64,000 bases of DNA from positions 400,274 to 464,273 of the forward strand of contig NZ_LGEA01000001.1 of assembly GCF_001280065.1 (NCBI RefSeq). The letters are read 5' to 3'. This document shows, in pieces, positions 34,157 to 43,731 of the stretch. Under the pieces are notes generated by a model. That model was given only the letters and a program-made list of their open reading frames with translations, was not told the DNA's origin and did no database searches. Both the position numbers and the translations under genes were made by a program. The stretch's first letter is position 1. Every line of letters starts with the position of its first letter. The DNA is from Streptomyces sp. NRRL B-1140 (GTDB lineage: Bacteria; Actinomycetota; Actinomycetes; Streptomycetales; Streptomycetaceae).

Positions 34157-37104
34157 GCCTTCTGCTCCTCGAGTGGTGCCGGGCAGAGGGCCTCGGCCCG
34201 CTGCCTGAGAACGAACTTCTGGACCTTGCCGGCCGGATTGCGAGGCAGCCGGTCGACCAGCTCGAGACGTTCCGGCCAGTAGTGCTTGGAGACCTGGTGG
34301 TAGTCCAGGTACTTGCGCATCGCCTCCAGGTCGAGGTCTGCGCCGTCGACGAGCGCCGCGAAAGCGCAGGCGCGTTCGCCGAGCCGCTCGTCCGGTGTGC
34401 CGACGACCGCGACCTCGTCCACCGACGGATGCTGATGCAGCAGTTCCTCGATCTCAGCGACGGGGACCTTCTCCCCACCACGGTTGATCACGTCCTTGAC
34501 CCGGCCGGTGATTCGGACGTAGCCGCCGGAATCGATGACGGCGAGGTCCCCGGTGCGGTACCAGCCGTCGCTCGTCCAGGCTTCGGCCGTCAGGTCGGGA
34601 CGGTCCAGGTAGCCCACGAAACAGGTCGGGGATCGGACCTCGAAGTTGCCCTCACGCCCGACCGGCAGCGTCCCTCCCGCGTCGTCGGTCACCCTGAGCC
34701 CCACCCCGGGCATGGCACGGCCGTCGGTGCCCCACACCTTCTCGGGTGGATCGTTCGGCGCGGAGAGCGATCCCAAACAGGTCTCCGTGGTGCCGAAGGC
34801 GCCACAGACCGTGGTGCCGAGGACGGTGGTGGCCCGCTCGGCCAGGCTCCGCGGCAGGGCTGCTCCGGCCACGACGATCGTCCGCAGCGTCTCCGGGGCC
34901 CGGCCCCCCGCCTCGACCTCTTTGAGCAGGTCGGCCAGGAACGGCGTCGCCGCCTGGACGAAGGTGGCTCCGTGTTTGACGACCGCCTGCAGGGCGGTGC
35001 CCGGGTTCCAGTGCGCCTGGACCAACTGGGGCACCCCAAGGGTGACAGCCAGCCACATCCCGTAGAGGAAACCCGTCTGGTGTGCCAGCGGCGACGGAAT
35101 GAAGACCACGTCGCGGTCGTCCAGTCCGAGCCGTTCGGCCTGCAGCCGGACGGCGTGACCGAGGGTGTCGTGCCGATGCAGGACACCCTTCGGCTCACCA
35201 GTGGTCCCTGAGGTGAAGAGCAACTGCGCCAGGGCGTCGGGAGCCGGCTGCCGTGCGGCGAGCGCCCCGGTGTCGACGGGCGTGGCGGCTGTCGCGGCGC
35301 CCCAGTCGGACCAGGTCAGTCCCGCGTCGTCGGCGGGGAGTTCCACCACTCCCCCGTCGGCCGAAACCACGGCCACATGACGGACCTGGGCCCGGCCTAC
35401 CGGGTCCTCGGCGAACCAGGACGCGGTTTCCCCCCGGTGGTCCCGGTTCCTGAACCTGTCCGCGATCAGCAGGACGCGCGCACCGGAGCGGCGCAGCGCG
35501 AAGGCCATCTCCCGCTGCCGGAGGATGGGCATGAGCGGGCAGCAGACGGCGCCGATTCGCAGGGTGGCGAGCGAGATTTCCACGAACTCGTGCCAGTTGG
35601 GAAGCTGATACGCGACCGCTTCGCCGGGCTGCACGCCGAGGGCCAGCAGGGTTGCGGCCGCGCGATCGACCCGCTCATCGAGCTCTCGCCAGGTTATCTC
35701 GGCGTCGTACCCGTCCCGCACATCCACCAGGGCGGTGCCGTCCGGTCGGTGCTCGGCCCAGTGGCGCAGCTGCTCGGGAAGCGAGGCGGGCGGAGTGGCA
35801 GCAGGGCCCGGCTCGACGGACAGCCGCAGCCCCAGGCCGGTCAGGTCTTCCAGGAATCCCGGGTACGAGATCTGGTAGGCGTTCGGGTAGGTGAGGGTGG
35901 TGACACCGTGTGCCTTCGTGCCGGCCAGGGCGAGCGACATCAGGATCCGGTGGTCGTTGTACGAGGAGACGCGCGCGCCTCTGAAGGCGATGACCCCACG
36001 CACGCGCAGCCGGTCACCCTCGACAGTGAGGTCCGCGCCCATGGCGTTCAGCTGGAGCATCGCGGCGACCCGGTCGGACTCCTTCAACCGAACGTGCCCG
36101 ATGTGCTCGAAGACCGTCTCCCCGTCGGCCAGGCCGGCCAGGGTGCAGAGCACCGGGAGCATGTCCGGGACTTCCCGGCAGTCCACGGTCGTGCCGCGCA
36201 GCCGGATGCCGTCGTGGCGGATGCGGACACCGTCGGCCTCTCCCTCGACCGTCATCGGCACCCCCATGCGCCGGACGACGTCGAGGAAACCGATCTCCGG
36301 GTGGTCGGCCGGGTCGCCGTCGAGCCGTGTGATCCCGCGCAGCAGTACGTCGGAGGGGTGGATGGCGGCGGCCGCGATCCCGAACGCGGCGGAGCCGAGG
36401 TCCGGCGGAAGCGTCAAGTCGGTCGGCCGGGCGCTCTGTCCGGGAGCGATGTCGAACCGCCGCCAGTCGTCGGACACGGTCACCTGGAGACCGAAGCGGC
36501 GCATCATGGCCACCGTCAGCTCCACGTACGGGCGCTCGTTCAGCTCGCCGGACACCTCCACGACGGTGGGGCCGGAGGCGAAGGGGGCGAGCAGGAGCAG
36601 CCCCGAGATCCACTGCGACAGCGTGCCGGGTATCACCACCCGGCCTCCGGTGGGCCGGCCCGGGGTCAGATGGACGGGCGGGCAGCCGTCGGCCGAGTCC
36701 AGTTCGACCCCCAGCCGGCGCAGCGCGTCGAGCAGCGGTCCGACCGGCCTGCGGCGGAAGTACTTCTGTCCGGTCACGGTGACCGGGGACTCCGCCAGTG
36801 AGGCGAGGCCGAGCATGAGGTACAGCGTGGTGCCGGAGCTGCCGGCCGAGACGGTCTGCCGACGCGGCCGGTAGCGGCCGCCCTGCACCACGTACGTGTC
36901 GCCCTCGACGCTGATCCGGGTACCGAGGTCGCGCAGCAGGCGGACGGTGTACTGCACGTGGCGGGCGTCCGAGACGCCCTTGATCCGGCTGGTGCCTTCG
37001 GCGAGCGAGGCGAGGATCAGCGCGCGGTGCACGTGGTACTTGGAGGTGGGGACCAGCAGCTCGCCGCGCAGCGGCTTTCTGGTCGGCCTGACCATGAGAT
37101 GCAT
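34153..37104 (-). CDS. EPSP-synthase-like domain fused to AMP-forming acyl-CoA ligase
   Basis: 983 residues, a two-enzyme fusion. Residues 1-430 are EPSP-synthase-like: E. coli-equivalent ligands for shikimate-3-phosphate or PEP are largely kept (Lys22, Arg27, Arg119, Asp314, Lys341, Arg345, His385, Arg386). The position of PEP-contacting Arg100 is Tyr95, that of Lys411 is Ile412, and the Ser after Lys22 is Tyr. Residues about 438-983 are an ANL ligase with P-loop FTSGTTGEPKG, GWYRTGDLA, GRVKDVINRGGEKV and the C-terminal Lys in NPAGKVQK. Likely the two activating steps of shikimate conversion to cyclohexanecarboxyl-CoA, with the EPSPS-like part probably doing an altered reaction on the ring hydroxyl. 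Coupled by ATGA to the dehydrogenase. Confidence 0.88.
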   Translation of the reverse strand: MHLMVRPTRKPLRGELLVPTSKYHVHRALILASLAEGTSRIKGVSDARHVQYTVRLLRDLGTRISVEGDTYVVQGGRYRPRRQTVSAGSSGTTLYLMLGLASLAESPVTVTGQKYFRRRPVGPLLDALRRLGVELDSADGCPPVHLTPGRPTGGRVVIPGTLSQWISGLLLLAPFASGPTVVEVSGELNERPYVELTVAMMRRFGLQVTVSDDWRRFDIAPGQSARPTDLTLPPDLGSAAFGIAAAAIHPSDVLLRGITRLDGDPADHPEIGFLDVVRRMGVPMTVEGEADGVRIRHDGIRLRGTTVDCREVPDMLPVLCTLAGLADGETVFEHIGHVRLKESDRVAAMLQLNAMGADLTVEGDRLRVRGVIAFRGARVSSYNDHRILMSLALAGTKAHGVTTLTYPNAYQISYPGFLEDLTGLGLRLSVEPGPAATPPASLPEQLRHWAEHRPDGTALVDVRDGYDAEITWRELDERVDRAAATLLALGVQPGEAVAYQLPNWHEFVEISLATLRIGAVCCPLMPILRQREMAFALRRSGARVLLIADRFRNRDHRGETASWFAEDPVGRAQVRHVAVVSADGGVVELPADDAGLTWSDWGAATAATPVDTGALAARQPAPDALAQLLFTSGTTGEPKGVLHRHDTLGHAVRLQAERLGLDDRDVVFIPSPLAHQTGFLYGMWLAVTLGVPQLVQAHWNPGTALQAVVKHGATFVQAATPFLADLLKEVEAGGRAPETLRTIVVAGAALPRSLAERATTVLGTTVCGAFGTTETCLGSLSAPNDPPEKVWGTDGRAMPGVGLRVTDDAGGTLPVGREGNFEVRSPTCFVGYLDRPDLTAEAWTSDGWYRTGDLAVIDSGGYVRITGRVKDVINRGGEKVPVAEIEELLHQHPSVDEVAVVGTPDERLGERACAFAALVDGADLDLEAMRKYLDYHQVSKHYWPERLELVDRLPRNPAGKVQKFVLRQRAEALCPAPLEEQKA

Positions 37105-37148
37105 GAACTGCCTTTCCGGCTCTCTGAGTCGGGACGGAGGGTGGCCGG

Positions 37149-37403
37149 TCAGGCCGGAGTCTCACCGTGCTCGAGGTAGGCGACGGTCTCTCCGACGGTG
37201 GTGAGACGGTCGAAGACGGCGTTGGGCACATCGGTGCCGAGGCGGCGCTGGATCAGGACGAACAGCGAGACGATGGCCAGCGAGTCCATGCCCAGGTCGT
37301 CGATGAACGAGCTCTCCAGCGTGACGTCCTCGGCCGGAACACCGGCGACCTCGTCGAGGATTTCCTTGAGGACCTGCAGGGTGTCGCTCTGAACAACGGT
37401 CAT
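37149..37403 (-). CDS. Acyl carrier protein, block B
   Basis: 84 residues with phosphopantetheine site DLGMDSLA (Ser41). It starts two bases after the KASIII stop and precedes the EPSPS-ligase by 44 bases. It should carry the growing chain for the KSalpha/CLF-like pair, enoyl reductase and KASIII enzymes of the same operon. Confidence 0.92.
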   Translation of the reverse strand: MTVVQSDTLQVLKEILDEVAGVPAEDVTLESSFIDDLGMDSLAIVSLFVLIQRRLGTDVPNAVFDRLTTVGETVAYLEHGETPA

Positions 37404-37405
37404 GA

Positions 37406-38482
37406 TCAGTTCTCCTTGGTCGGATGGGCCGGCGCGGTGGTGGCCTGTACGGGCGGTCCGGTGGGCGCCGGTGGCAGTCGGACGACCTGACCGCCCCAGA
37501 CGAGGCCGGTGCCGAAGGAAAGCAGCAGGGCGAGCCCGCCCGGCCTGGCTTTGCCCGAGGCGAGCAGCTCCTGGATGGCGAGCGGAATCGACACCGCGGA
37601 GGTGTTGCCGTGGATCTCGACGCTGCGGGCCACCGCCACGTGGTCGGGGATCCCGAGCTCTTTGACCAGTTCATCGATGATCCGCATGTTGGCCTGGTGC
37701 GGGATGAAGGAGTCGAGGTCCCGGACGGTCACACCGGCCTGCTCCAACGTCTGGGCGGCGATGGGGCCGAGCTGATACGCGGCCCACCGGAACACCTCCC
37801 GGCCGTCCATGGTGATCACTGGCCACTCGGGGGCGGGCGCGTCGCGCAGCGCCGCCCAGGAGTGGCTCTGCCGGATGGTCTCCTTGTGCGAGCCGTCGGA
37901 ACCCCAGACCACCGGGCCCACACCCGGCTGGTCGCAGGGGCCGACCACGGCGGCGCCTGCTCCGTCACCGAAGAGGAATGCGGTGCCGCTGTCCTCCTGG
38001 TCGAGCAGTTCGGAGAGCCGCTCCACGGCGATCACCAGTACGTACCGGGCGCTCCCCGCGGCCACCATGTCGGACGCCAGCGACAGCCCGTAGCAGAAGC
38101 CGGCGCATCCGGCCGAGATGTCGAATGCGCCCGGTGCGGCGGCGCCGATCCGGTGCGCGACACCGGCCGCAAGTGAGGGGAACTGGTGCAGGTGGGAGAC
38201 GGTGGACACGATCACGCAACCAACCTCGGAGGCGGCGATCCCGGCGTGTTCCAAGGCCCGCTCGGCGGCCGTGGCGGCCATGAACTCCACCGTCTCCGTC
38301 GGCTCGGCCCAGTAGCGGAACCGGATCCCGGAGCGGCTGCGAATCCACTCGTCCGAAGTCTCGATCCGCTCGCAGATCATCTCGTTGGTGACCTGCCGCG
38401 ACGGCAGGTAGGTGCCGATGCCGAGCAGACCCGTCAGGGCTCCCCGGAACGCCGAACCGTGTTCTGACAGTCGGGTGTTCAC
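37406..38482 (-). CDS. KASIII-type ketosynthase, block B copy 1
   Basis: 358 residues from a GTG that overlaps the stop of the upstream KASIII gene (GTGA). The triad is Cys126 in SAGCAGF, His in PHQANMR and Asn in HGNTSA, so it should be active. KASIII enzymes start type II chains by condensing an acyl-CoA with malonyl-ACP. In the same operon as the cyclohexanecarboxyl-CoA genes, one of the two adjacent KASIII enzymes is the obvious candidate for ring-starter loading. Confidence 0.92.
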   Translation of the reverse strand: MNTRLSEHGSAFRGALTGLLGIGTYLPSRQVTNEMICERIETSDEWIRSRSGIRFRYWAEPTETVEFMAATAAERALEHAGIAASEVGCVIVSTVSHLHQFPSLAAGVAHRIGAAAPGAFDISAGCAGFCYGLSLASDMVAAGSARYVLVIAVERLSELLDQEDSGTAFLFGDGAGAAVVGPCDQPGVGPVVWGSDGSHKETIRQSHSWAALRDAPAPEWPVITMDGREVFRWAAYQLGPIAAQTLEQAGVTVRDLDSFIPHQANMRIIDELVKELGIPDHVAVARSVEIHGNTSAVSIPLAIQELLASGKARPGGLALLLSFGTGLVWGGQVVRLPPAPTGPPVQATTAPAHPTKEN

Positions 38483-39531
38483 GCGGTCGCCACCCCCTCG
38501 AAGTCCGCAGGCCCACACCAGCGGACCAGCGCCGCGCCGATACTCAGGCCCGAACCGAACGCGGCGAGCACCACCTGGTCACCCGGGGAGAGCCGGCCGA
38601 GGTCATCCGCCTCCCGCAGTACCAACGGAACGCTGGCACCCGAAGTGTTGCCGTACTTCTGGACGTTGGTGACCGTGCGGTCGTCCGGTACGCCAAGGGC
38701 GGCCATGATGCCGCGGACGATGTAGAGGTTGGCCTGGTGCAGGGCGAACAGGCCGACGTCCGACACGTCCTGTCCTGCCCGCGCGAGCAGCTCCTGAATG
38801 ATCTTGGGCACTTCACCGACCGCGAAGTCGTGCACGGCCTTGCCCGAGAGCGTGGCGAAGTTGTCGCCGAAGGCACTGGTCAGCCGGCGGCCGTCGCGCA
38901 GCGTCCGCTTCTCGCGCGCCACCCAGACCGCCTCGTAGCGGGACGGGTCGCTGTGCAGCAGCGTGGGGCCCACCCCTCGGTCGGGACGGCAGCGCTCCAG
39001 CAGGTAGCAGGCCGCGCCGTCGCCGAAGATCACTGCCGGGCCTGGGTCCTTCCAGTCCATGGTCCGGGTGTTGACGTCGGCGAGCACTACGGCGACCCGG
39101 CGGTACTCCCCGGAGGCGAGGTACTTGGCGCCGACGTCCAGCGCGAACACTCCTCCAGGGCAGGCTCCGCTGTTGATGTCGAAGCCGGTGGCTCCGTGCG
39201 CGCCGACCTTCTCGATCACCCGCATCGCCGTGGGCGGTGCCATGTTGTCCGGTGTGTAGGTTCCGCAGATGACGAGATCCACCTCGGACGGGCTGACGCC
39301 CGCCCGGGCGCACGCGTCCTTGAACGCGGCGGCCCCGAGGTCCGAGGTCCACTCGTCCTCGGCGGCCATCCGGCGGGTCTCCACGCCGATGTTTTCCCTG
39401 ATCCAGTCGTCCCGGGTGAGGAGGATTTCCTCCAGGTCGGTATTGCTGACCACCTTTTCGGGGAGATATCCGCCGACCGCCCGAATTCCCACGCCCCAGG
39501 ACCGCGCCAGCGGTGTTCCGGATATGTCCAT
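38479..39531 (-). CDS. KASIII-type ketosynthase, block B copy 2
   Basis: 350 residues with Cys124 in the variant motif SGACPGGVFAL, His in LHQANLYI and Asn in YGNTSGAS. It is distinctly different from its neighbour, so the two KASIII enzymes probably handle different starters or steps, or one transfers acyl groups. ATG 39531 follows the CLF-like gene by 61 bases. Confidence 0.92.
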   Translation of the reverse strand: MDISGTPLARSWGVGIRAVGGYLPEKVVSNTDLEEILLTRDDWIRENIGVETRRMAAEDEWTSDLGAAAFKDACARAGVSPSEVDLVICGTYTPDNMAPPTAMRVIEKVGAHGATGFDINSGACPGGVFALDVGAKYLASGEYRRVAVVLADVNTRTMDWKDPGPAVIFGDGAACYLLERCRPDRGVGPTLLHSDPSRYEAVWVAREKRTLRDGRRLTSAFGDNFATLSGKAVHDFAVGEVPKIIQELLARAGQDVSDVGLFALHQANLYIVRGIMAALGVPDDRTVTNVQKYGNTSGASVPLVLREADDLGRLSPGDQVVLAAFGSGLSIGAALVRWCGPADFEGVATA

Positions 39532-39592
39532 TCAAGGTTTCCTGTTCGATTCCATGAGCCGGTTCAGATGATTCGGCGTGCGCAGCACGTGT

Positions 39593-40780
39593 TCACGCCC
39601 CGCCCCCGGCCGCTGGGGGATGGAGCACCAGGGCCGCCGCCTGACCCCCGGCATCGGTGGTGAGCACCAGTGCGGGAGCGGGACGCAGCTTCTGCGTCCG
39701 AGCAGCGACGCCGATCGTTGGCAAGCACGGATCCCATCGGGTGAACCCGCCGGTCGGCGGCGCCAGGCCGGCCTCCAGAGCGCGCGCCGTCAGCACGAGC
39801 TGCACCAGGCCGCTGGCGCCCGCACAGTCGCCGAGCACCCCGAAGGGGCTGAAGACGGGAACGGACGGGCCCATCAGCTCGTGCAGGGCGCGCGCTTCCG
39901 GACCGTCGACGCCTGGGCCGCCCGTGGCCGAGGAGCAGACGAGGCCGATGTCGTCGGCGTCGAGCCCAGCCTCTCGTAGCGCCGCGAGCGCGGCACGCAT
40001 CGCCGTGTCCTGCCCGGAGTCGCCTCTGACCGTGCTCCAGCCCGACACCTCGGCAAGCACCCGCGCACCGCGGTCGCGCACCCTGCGGAGGCTTTCGAGC
40101 ACCAGCACGACTACGGCCTCGCCCGGCACGGCGTCGCCGCGCTCCGCGGAGAAAGGCCCCGGCCCCGGCCGGTCCACCCGGACGGCTGTGGGGTCCAGAG
40201 TTTCGACAGCGGCGACGAGAACGACCTCCGCCGCGCCCGTAAGCACCTGATCGGCACCCACGGCCAACGCGTGGCTGCCCGAGCAGCGTCCTGCGGTGAC
40301 CGTCACAATGCTGCCCTCCGCCCGTGCGGAGACCGAGAGTTCGGAGGCCACGGCGTTGAGACTCGCTTGGGGGCCGGATGACGGACTCACGAGTGCCGGG
40401 CCGTAGGTCACGCCGTCGTGCAGCACCCGCAGATAGTCGTCGAGGCCGGCGGTGGTGGTCCCGAGGACGACGCCCACGTCGGCCGGCATCGGCGCACCGC
40501 CGACGTCGAAGCCGGCATCCCGCCAGGCGAGCGCCCCTACCCGGGAGACGAGCAGGGATTCCCGGCTCAGCGCGCGGAGCCGTTTTCTCTCGAACGCCGG
40601 TACCTCCGGCAGATCGGAGGAAAGAACCGCGGCGAAGCCGGCCCCGCGGAAGGGGCCGTCGCCGTAGGTCGTGGTGGTGACGGCCGTGCTGCCGCCGAGC
40701 AGAGCCTCCCACGTCGCGTCCAGTCCGGCACCCAGCGAGCCGGCGACAGCCATTCCGGTGATGGCCACGGAACGGGTCAT
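39593..40780 (-). CDS. CLF-like (KSbeta) ketosynthase partner, block B
   Basis: 395 residues of the KS fold, but the active-site His of HGTGT is lost (SATGGPG at 284-290) and the second His motif reads GD at 317-318. Aligned to its partner, the nucleophile position is Arg165 in AGRCSG, with a Cys one residue later. It therefore cannot be a normal ketosynthase and fits a chain-length-factor role in a heterodimer with the KSalpha whose stop overlaps its start (ATGA). Chain-length factors set the length of type II polyketides. Confidence 0.88.
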   Translation of the reverse strand: MTRSVAITGMAVAGSLGAGLDATWEALLGGSTAVTTTTYGDGPFRGAGFAAVLSSDLPEVPAFERKRLRALSRESLLVSRVGALAWRDAGFDVGGAPMPADVGVVLGTTTAGLDDYLRVLHDGVTYGPALVSPSSGPQASLNAVASELSVSARAEGSIVTVTAGRCSGSHALAVGADQVLTGAAEVVLVAAVETLDPTAVRVDRPGPGPFSAERGDAVPGEAVVVLVLESLRRVRDRGARVLAEVSGWSTVRGDSGQDTAMRAALAALREAGLDADDIGLVCSSATGGPGVDGPEARALHELMGPSVPVFSPFGVLGDCAGASGLVQLVLTARALEAGLAPPTGGFTRWDPCLPTIGVAARTQKLRPAPALVLTTDAGGQAAALVLHPPAAGGGA

Positions 40781-41997
40781 CGAGCCCTCCTGGTACCGAG
40801 TCGGGTGAAGACGGTGCACCCTGTGTTGCCACCGAATCCGAAGGCGTTGTTGACGGCCACGTCGACGCGCGCCTCACGGGCCTCGACGGACACGAGGTCC
40901 ATTGCGCACTCCGGGTCCACGTCGGCCAGGTTGGCCGTCGGCGGGATCACCCCGTCACGGATCGCCAGTACGCAGCCGACCGCCTCGATGGCGCTCGCTG
41001 CGCCCTGGGCGTGCCCGAGCGCCCCTTTCAGAGACGAGACCGCTGGGGTACGGGCACCGAAGACATCCCGGATCGCGCGGGCTTCGACCCGGTCGTTGGA
41101 CGGAGTGCCCGTGCCGTGCGCGCTGATGTAGTCGACCTGGTCGACCGGGACGCCGGCCTGCGCCAGAGCCCGCTCCATCGAGCGCCGCGCACCGCGCCCC
41201 TCGGGGTGTGGCGCAGTCATGTGGTAGGCGTCGGAGGCACTGGACCAGCCGGCGAGCTCCGCGTAGATGCGTGCACCGCGGCGGCGGGCGTGTTCGTACG
41301 ACTCCAGCACCAGCGCGGCCGAGCCCTCGGCTACGAGCAATCCCGCACGGTTGCGGTCGAACGGCCGGGCCACGTCCGGCGCGAGCGATCGCAGGCTGGT
41401 GAACAGCATGAGGAGCGCGGACGACATCTCGTCCACACCGCCGGCGATCACGAGATCGGCACGGTTGGCCCTGATGGTGTCGGCGGCGTACGCCAGCGCG
41501 CTGTTCCCGGAGGCACAGGCGCTGCTGACCACCGAGCTCGGACCCGTGAAGCCCAGTTCCCGGGATACGGCGTCGGCGAGGTCCACCAACGGGGGGGCCG
41601 AGTCCAGTCCGCCCGTGCCGGACGGCGGCACACCGCGGTGGAACCGCATGACGCCCGCCTCCACCGCCGCGCGATTGCCGAGCAGGGTACCCATGCAGAC
41701 GCCGGCGCGGGCCGGGTCCGAGGCCCACGGCCGCACACCTGCATCGGCGGCCGCTGCCAGGCTCGCGGCGACGGCCAGCTGTGTGCTGCGCGGAAGGGCC
41801 GATCGCGCGTCGCCGAACCCCTCGACCTCACCCCCCATCCGGTGGGGAAAGCCGGTGACGTCGCACAGCGTGATGGGTCCGGTGCCGACCGTCCCCTTCA
41901 CCGCCGCCTGCCAAAACTCCCCGGCCGTGGTGCCGATCGGCGTGAGGGCGCCGACCCCTGTCACTACGACCGCTGCGGACTGCCCGTGTGCAACCAA
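40777..41997 (-). CDS. KSalpha ketosynthase, block B
   Basis: 406 residues with full triad: Cys161 in SSACASG, His in AHGTGT and His in GHAQGA. The likely start is a TTG at 41997 with a GAGGGG about 11 bases upstream; internal GTG codons near residues 11-12 are weaker options because they trim the first strand. Coupled to the CLF-like gene, it should form the elongating heterodimer of the block B type II PKS, probably extending a cyclohexanecarbonyl starter on the block B ACP. Confidence 0.92.
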   Translation of the reverse strand: MVAHGQSAAVVVTGVGALTPIGTTAGEFWQAAVKGTVGTGPITLCDVTGFPHRMGGEVEGFGDARSALPRSTQLAVAASLAAAADAGVRPWASDPARAGVCMGTLLGNRAAVEAGVMRFHRGVPPSGTGGLDSAPPLVDLADAVSRELGFTGPSSVVSSACASGNSALAYAADTIRANRADLVIAGGVDEMSSALLMLFTSLRSLAPDVARPFDRNRAGLLVAEGSAALVLESYEHARRRGARIYAELAGWSSASDAYHMTAPHPEGRGARRSMERALAQAGVPVDQVDYISAHGTGTPSNDRVEARAIRDVFGARTPAVSSLKGALGHAQGAASAIEAVGCVLAIRDGVIPPTANLADVDPECAMDLVSVEAREARVDVAVNNAFGFGGNTGCTVFTRLGTRRAR

Positions 41998-42034
41998 TTT
42001 CTGTGGTTCCCCTCGTGTGGTGGCCCTCGTCCTC

Positions 42035-42829
42035 CTAGACCAGCCCTTCGCCGCCGTCCACGCTGATGACGTTTCCGGTGAGCCACGACGAGTCGCTCGC
42101 CGACAGCAGCACGACGGCTTCGGCGATGTCCTCCGGGACGGTGGCCCGGCCGTGCGGATTGGCCTGCGTGGCCCGCTGGATCAGGTCGTCGCAACCGGGG
42201 ATGCGCTCCAGCGCGGGCGTCTGGGTGACGCCCGCCCGTAGCGCGTTGACCGCGATGCCGGAAGGGGCGAGTTCGACCGCCAGCTGCCGCACATGCGAGA
42301 CGAGTGCGGACTTGGCCGCCGACACGGCTCCGTAGTGCGAGATGACCCGGTTGTCACCGTGGCTGGTCAGGGTGAAGACCTTGGCGCCCCGTTGCAGCAG
42401 CCCCGCGGTGTGGAGGTCCCTGACCCAGTAGACGAGGCTGTGCGCCATCACGTCGCTGGTCATGTCCATCTGGCGGGCGGTGATGACGCTCGGCTCGCCG
42501 TTGCTCGGGATGAACGGCAGGAGGCTACCGAAGGCAAGGGAGTGAAGCACTACCCGCACACCGGCGCCGCCGGTGACCTCCGTCAGCTTCTCCACCAGCT
42601 CCGCCCGCGTCGTCCTGCTGGCGGCGTTGGCGTTGTGGAAGGAGACCTCGGCCCCCAACTCACGTAGCTCATCAGTGAGTTCGTCGATCGCTTCCAGCCG
42701 GGCCGCGGAGTCGAAGTGCACGCCGAAGATGTTCGCGCCCTCTTGCGCCATCGCCAGCGCGGTGGCCCGACCCATCCCGCTCGACGCGCCGAGAATCAGA
42801 CACCAAGTGCCCTTGGTCGAAGTCAACAT
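42035..42829 (-). CDS. FabI-type enoyl-ACP reductase (SDR)
   Basis: 264 residues with GASSGMG cofactor motif and Tyr166-x6-Lys173, the spacing of FabI/FabL enoyl reductases. The second SDR of this kind in the same operon beside the ChcA-like enzyme. It would reduce 2-enoyl intermediates during chain building or act on the ring in the cyclohexanecarboxylate route; its place next to KSalpha favours the chain. The block B operon has no ketoreductase of its own; that activity is in block D. Confidence 0.85.
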   Translation of the reverse strand: MLTSTKGTWCLILGASSGMGRATALAMAQEGANIFGVHFDSAARLEAIDELTDELRELGAEVSFHNANAASRTTRAELVEKLTEVTGGAGVRVVLHSLAFGSLLPFIPSNGEPSVITARQMDMTSDVMAHSLVYWVRDLHTAGLLQRGAKVFTLTSHGDNRVISHYGAVSAAKSALVSHVRQLAVELAPSGIAVNALRAGVTQTPALERIPGCDDLIQRATQANPHGRATVPEDIAEAVVLLSASDSSWLTGNVISVDGGEGLV

Positions 42830-43731
42830 GTGTACCTCTCACTGTGTGCCGGGCGAATGCCCTCGGGCCGGCCGCCTTCCGCGGCGCCTTGCCGGCCGTC
42901 TCCCCCTGCGGAAGGGAATGTCTCGCGGATCAGGTCGTCCACGGCGTCGGCGAACCTCTGCGGCTGCTCCTCCATCGGCAGGTGGCCGCAGTCCTGGAAG
43001 ACGCGCAACCGTGCGTGGGGCAGTGCCGCGGCGAGCCCGCGTGCGTCGTCCAGTGGCGCGAACGGATCCCCGTCACCGGCCACGACGAGCACCGGCAGAT
43101 CGAGGGCTTCCGTGTCCAGGAAGGGACTGCGCAGGTAGGTGTCGAAGAAGCGCAGAAAGCCGTACGCTCCCACACGGTCACGGACACGCAGCGCCATGTC
43201 GCGACGTATGTCGTCGTCGAGGGGGCGCCGGGAGCCGACGCGCAGGCATTCGTCGAGGAAGCCGTGGTACGAGTTCAGGTAGTGGGTCGCGGTGTGCCAG
43301 GCGAAGTCCTCCGGACTGCGTCGGTGGAACGGTGCGACGACCACGACTGCTGCGGGACGCACCACGCGGTCCATGGCGGCCACGAACTCCAGGGCGAGCC
43401 CGGTGGAGAAGGAGTGTGCGATCAGCACGTCCACCCCACCAGGCACCGCGTCCAGTGCCTGTCCGATCCACGCGGCCGGATCGCCGCGGTGACTCCAGGT
43501 CTCCTTGCCGGCGGCTCCCCAGGGCATGAGCGCCGCCCAGAACTCGACTTCGGGCGCTGCGATCCGCGCGCAGTCGCGCCATACGGTGTCGGTCCCGGCC
43601 AGCCCGTGCAGCGCCAGAACGCGAACGGGCTCGCCTGCCGACGCCTGCCGTGTCCTGCGAACGAGGACCTCGTCCGCGTACGGCCCGGCATTGCGGCGGA
43701 TCCAGGAACCCTCCCCGTGCTGGGTACCCAT
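42823..43731 (-). CDS. Alpha/beta-hydrolase, block B
   Basis: 302 residues from ATG 43731 (GTG 43752 is possible). Nucleophile in AHSFSTG, acid in AGDGDPFAPL and His in CGHLPMEEQP form a complete triad; no signal peptide. First gene of the ten-gene block B operon, overlapping the enoyl reductase by seven bases. It is the candidate thioesterase or acyl-transfer hydrolase releasing the type II product. Confidence 0.82.
   Translation of the reverse strand: MGTQHGEGSWIRRNAGPYADEVLVRRTRQASAGEPVRVLALHGLAGTDTVWRDCARIAAPEVEFWAALMPWGAAGKETWSHRGDPAAWIGQALDAVPGGVDVLIAHSFSTGLALEFVAAMDRVVRPAAVVVVAPFHRRSPEDFAWHTATHYLNSYHGFLDECLRVGSRRPLDDDIRRDMALRVRDRVGAYGFLRFFDTYLRSPFLDTEALDLPVLVVAGDGDPFAPLDDARGLAAALPHARLRVFQDCGHLPMEEQPQRFADAVDDLIRETFPSAGGDGRQGAAEGGRPEGIRPAHSERYTC

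Noticed and set aside
39564..40877. Alternative leftward frame over the CLF-like gene
   Set aside because: Arg/Gly-rich shadow; the other frame encodes a recognisable ketosynthase fold with ATGA coupling.
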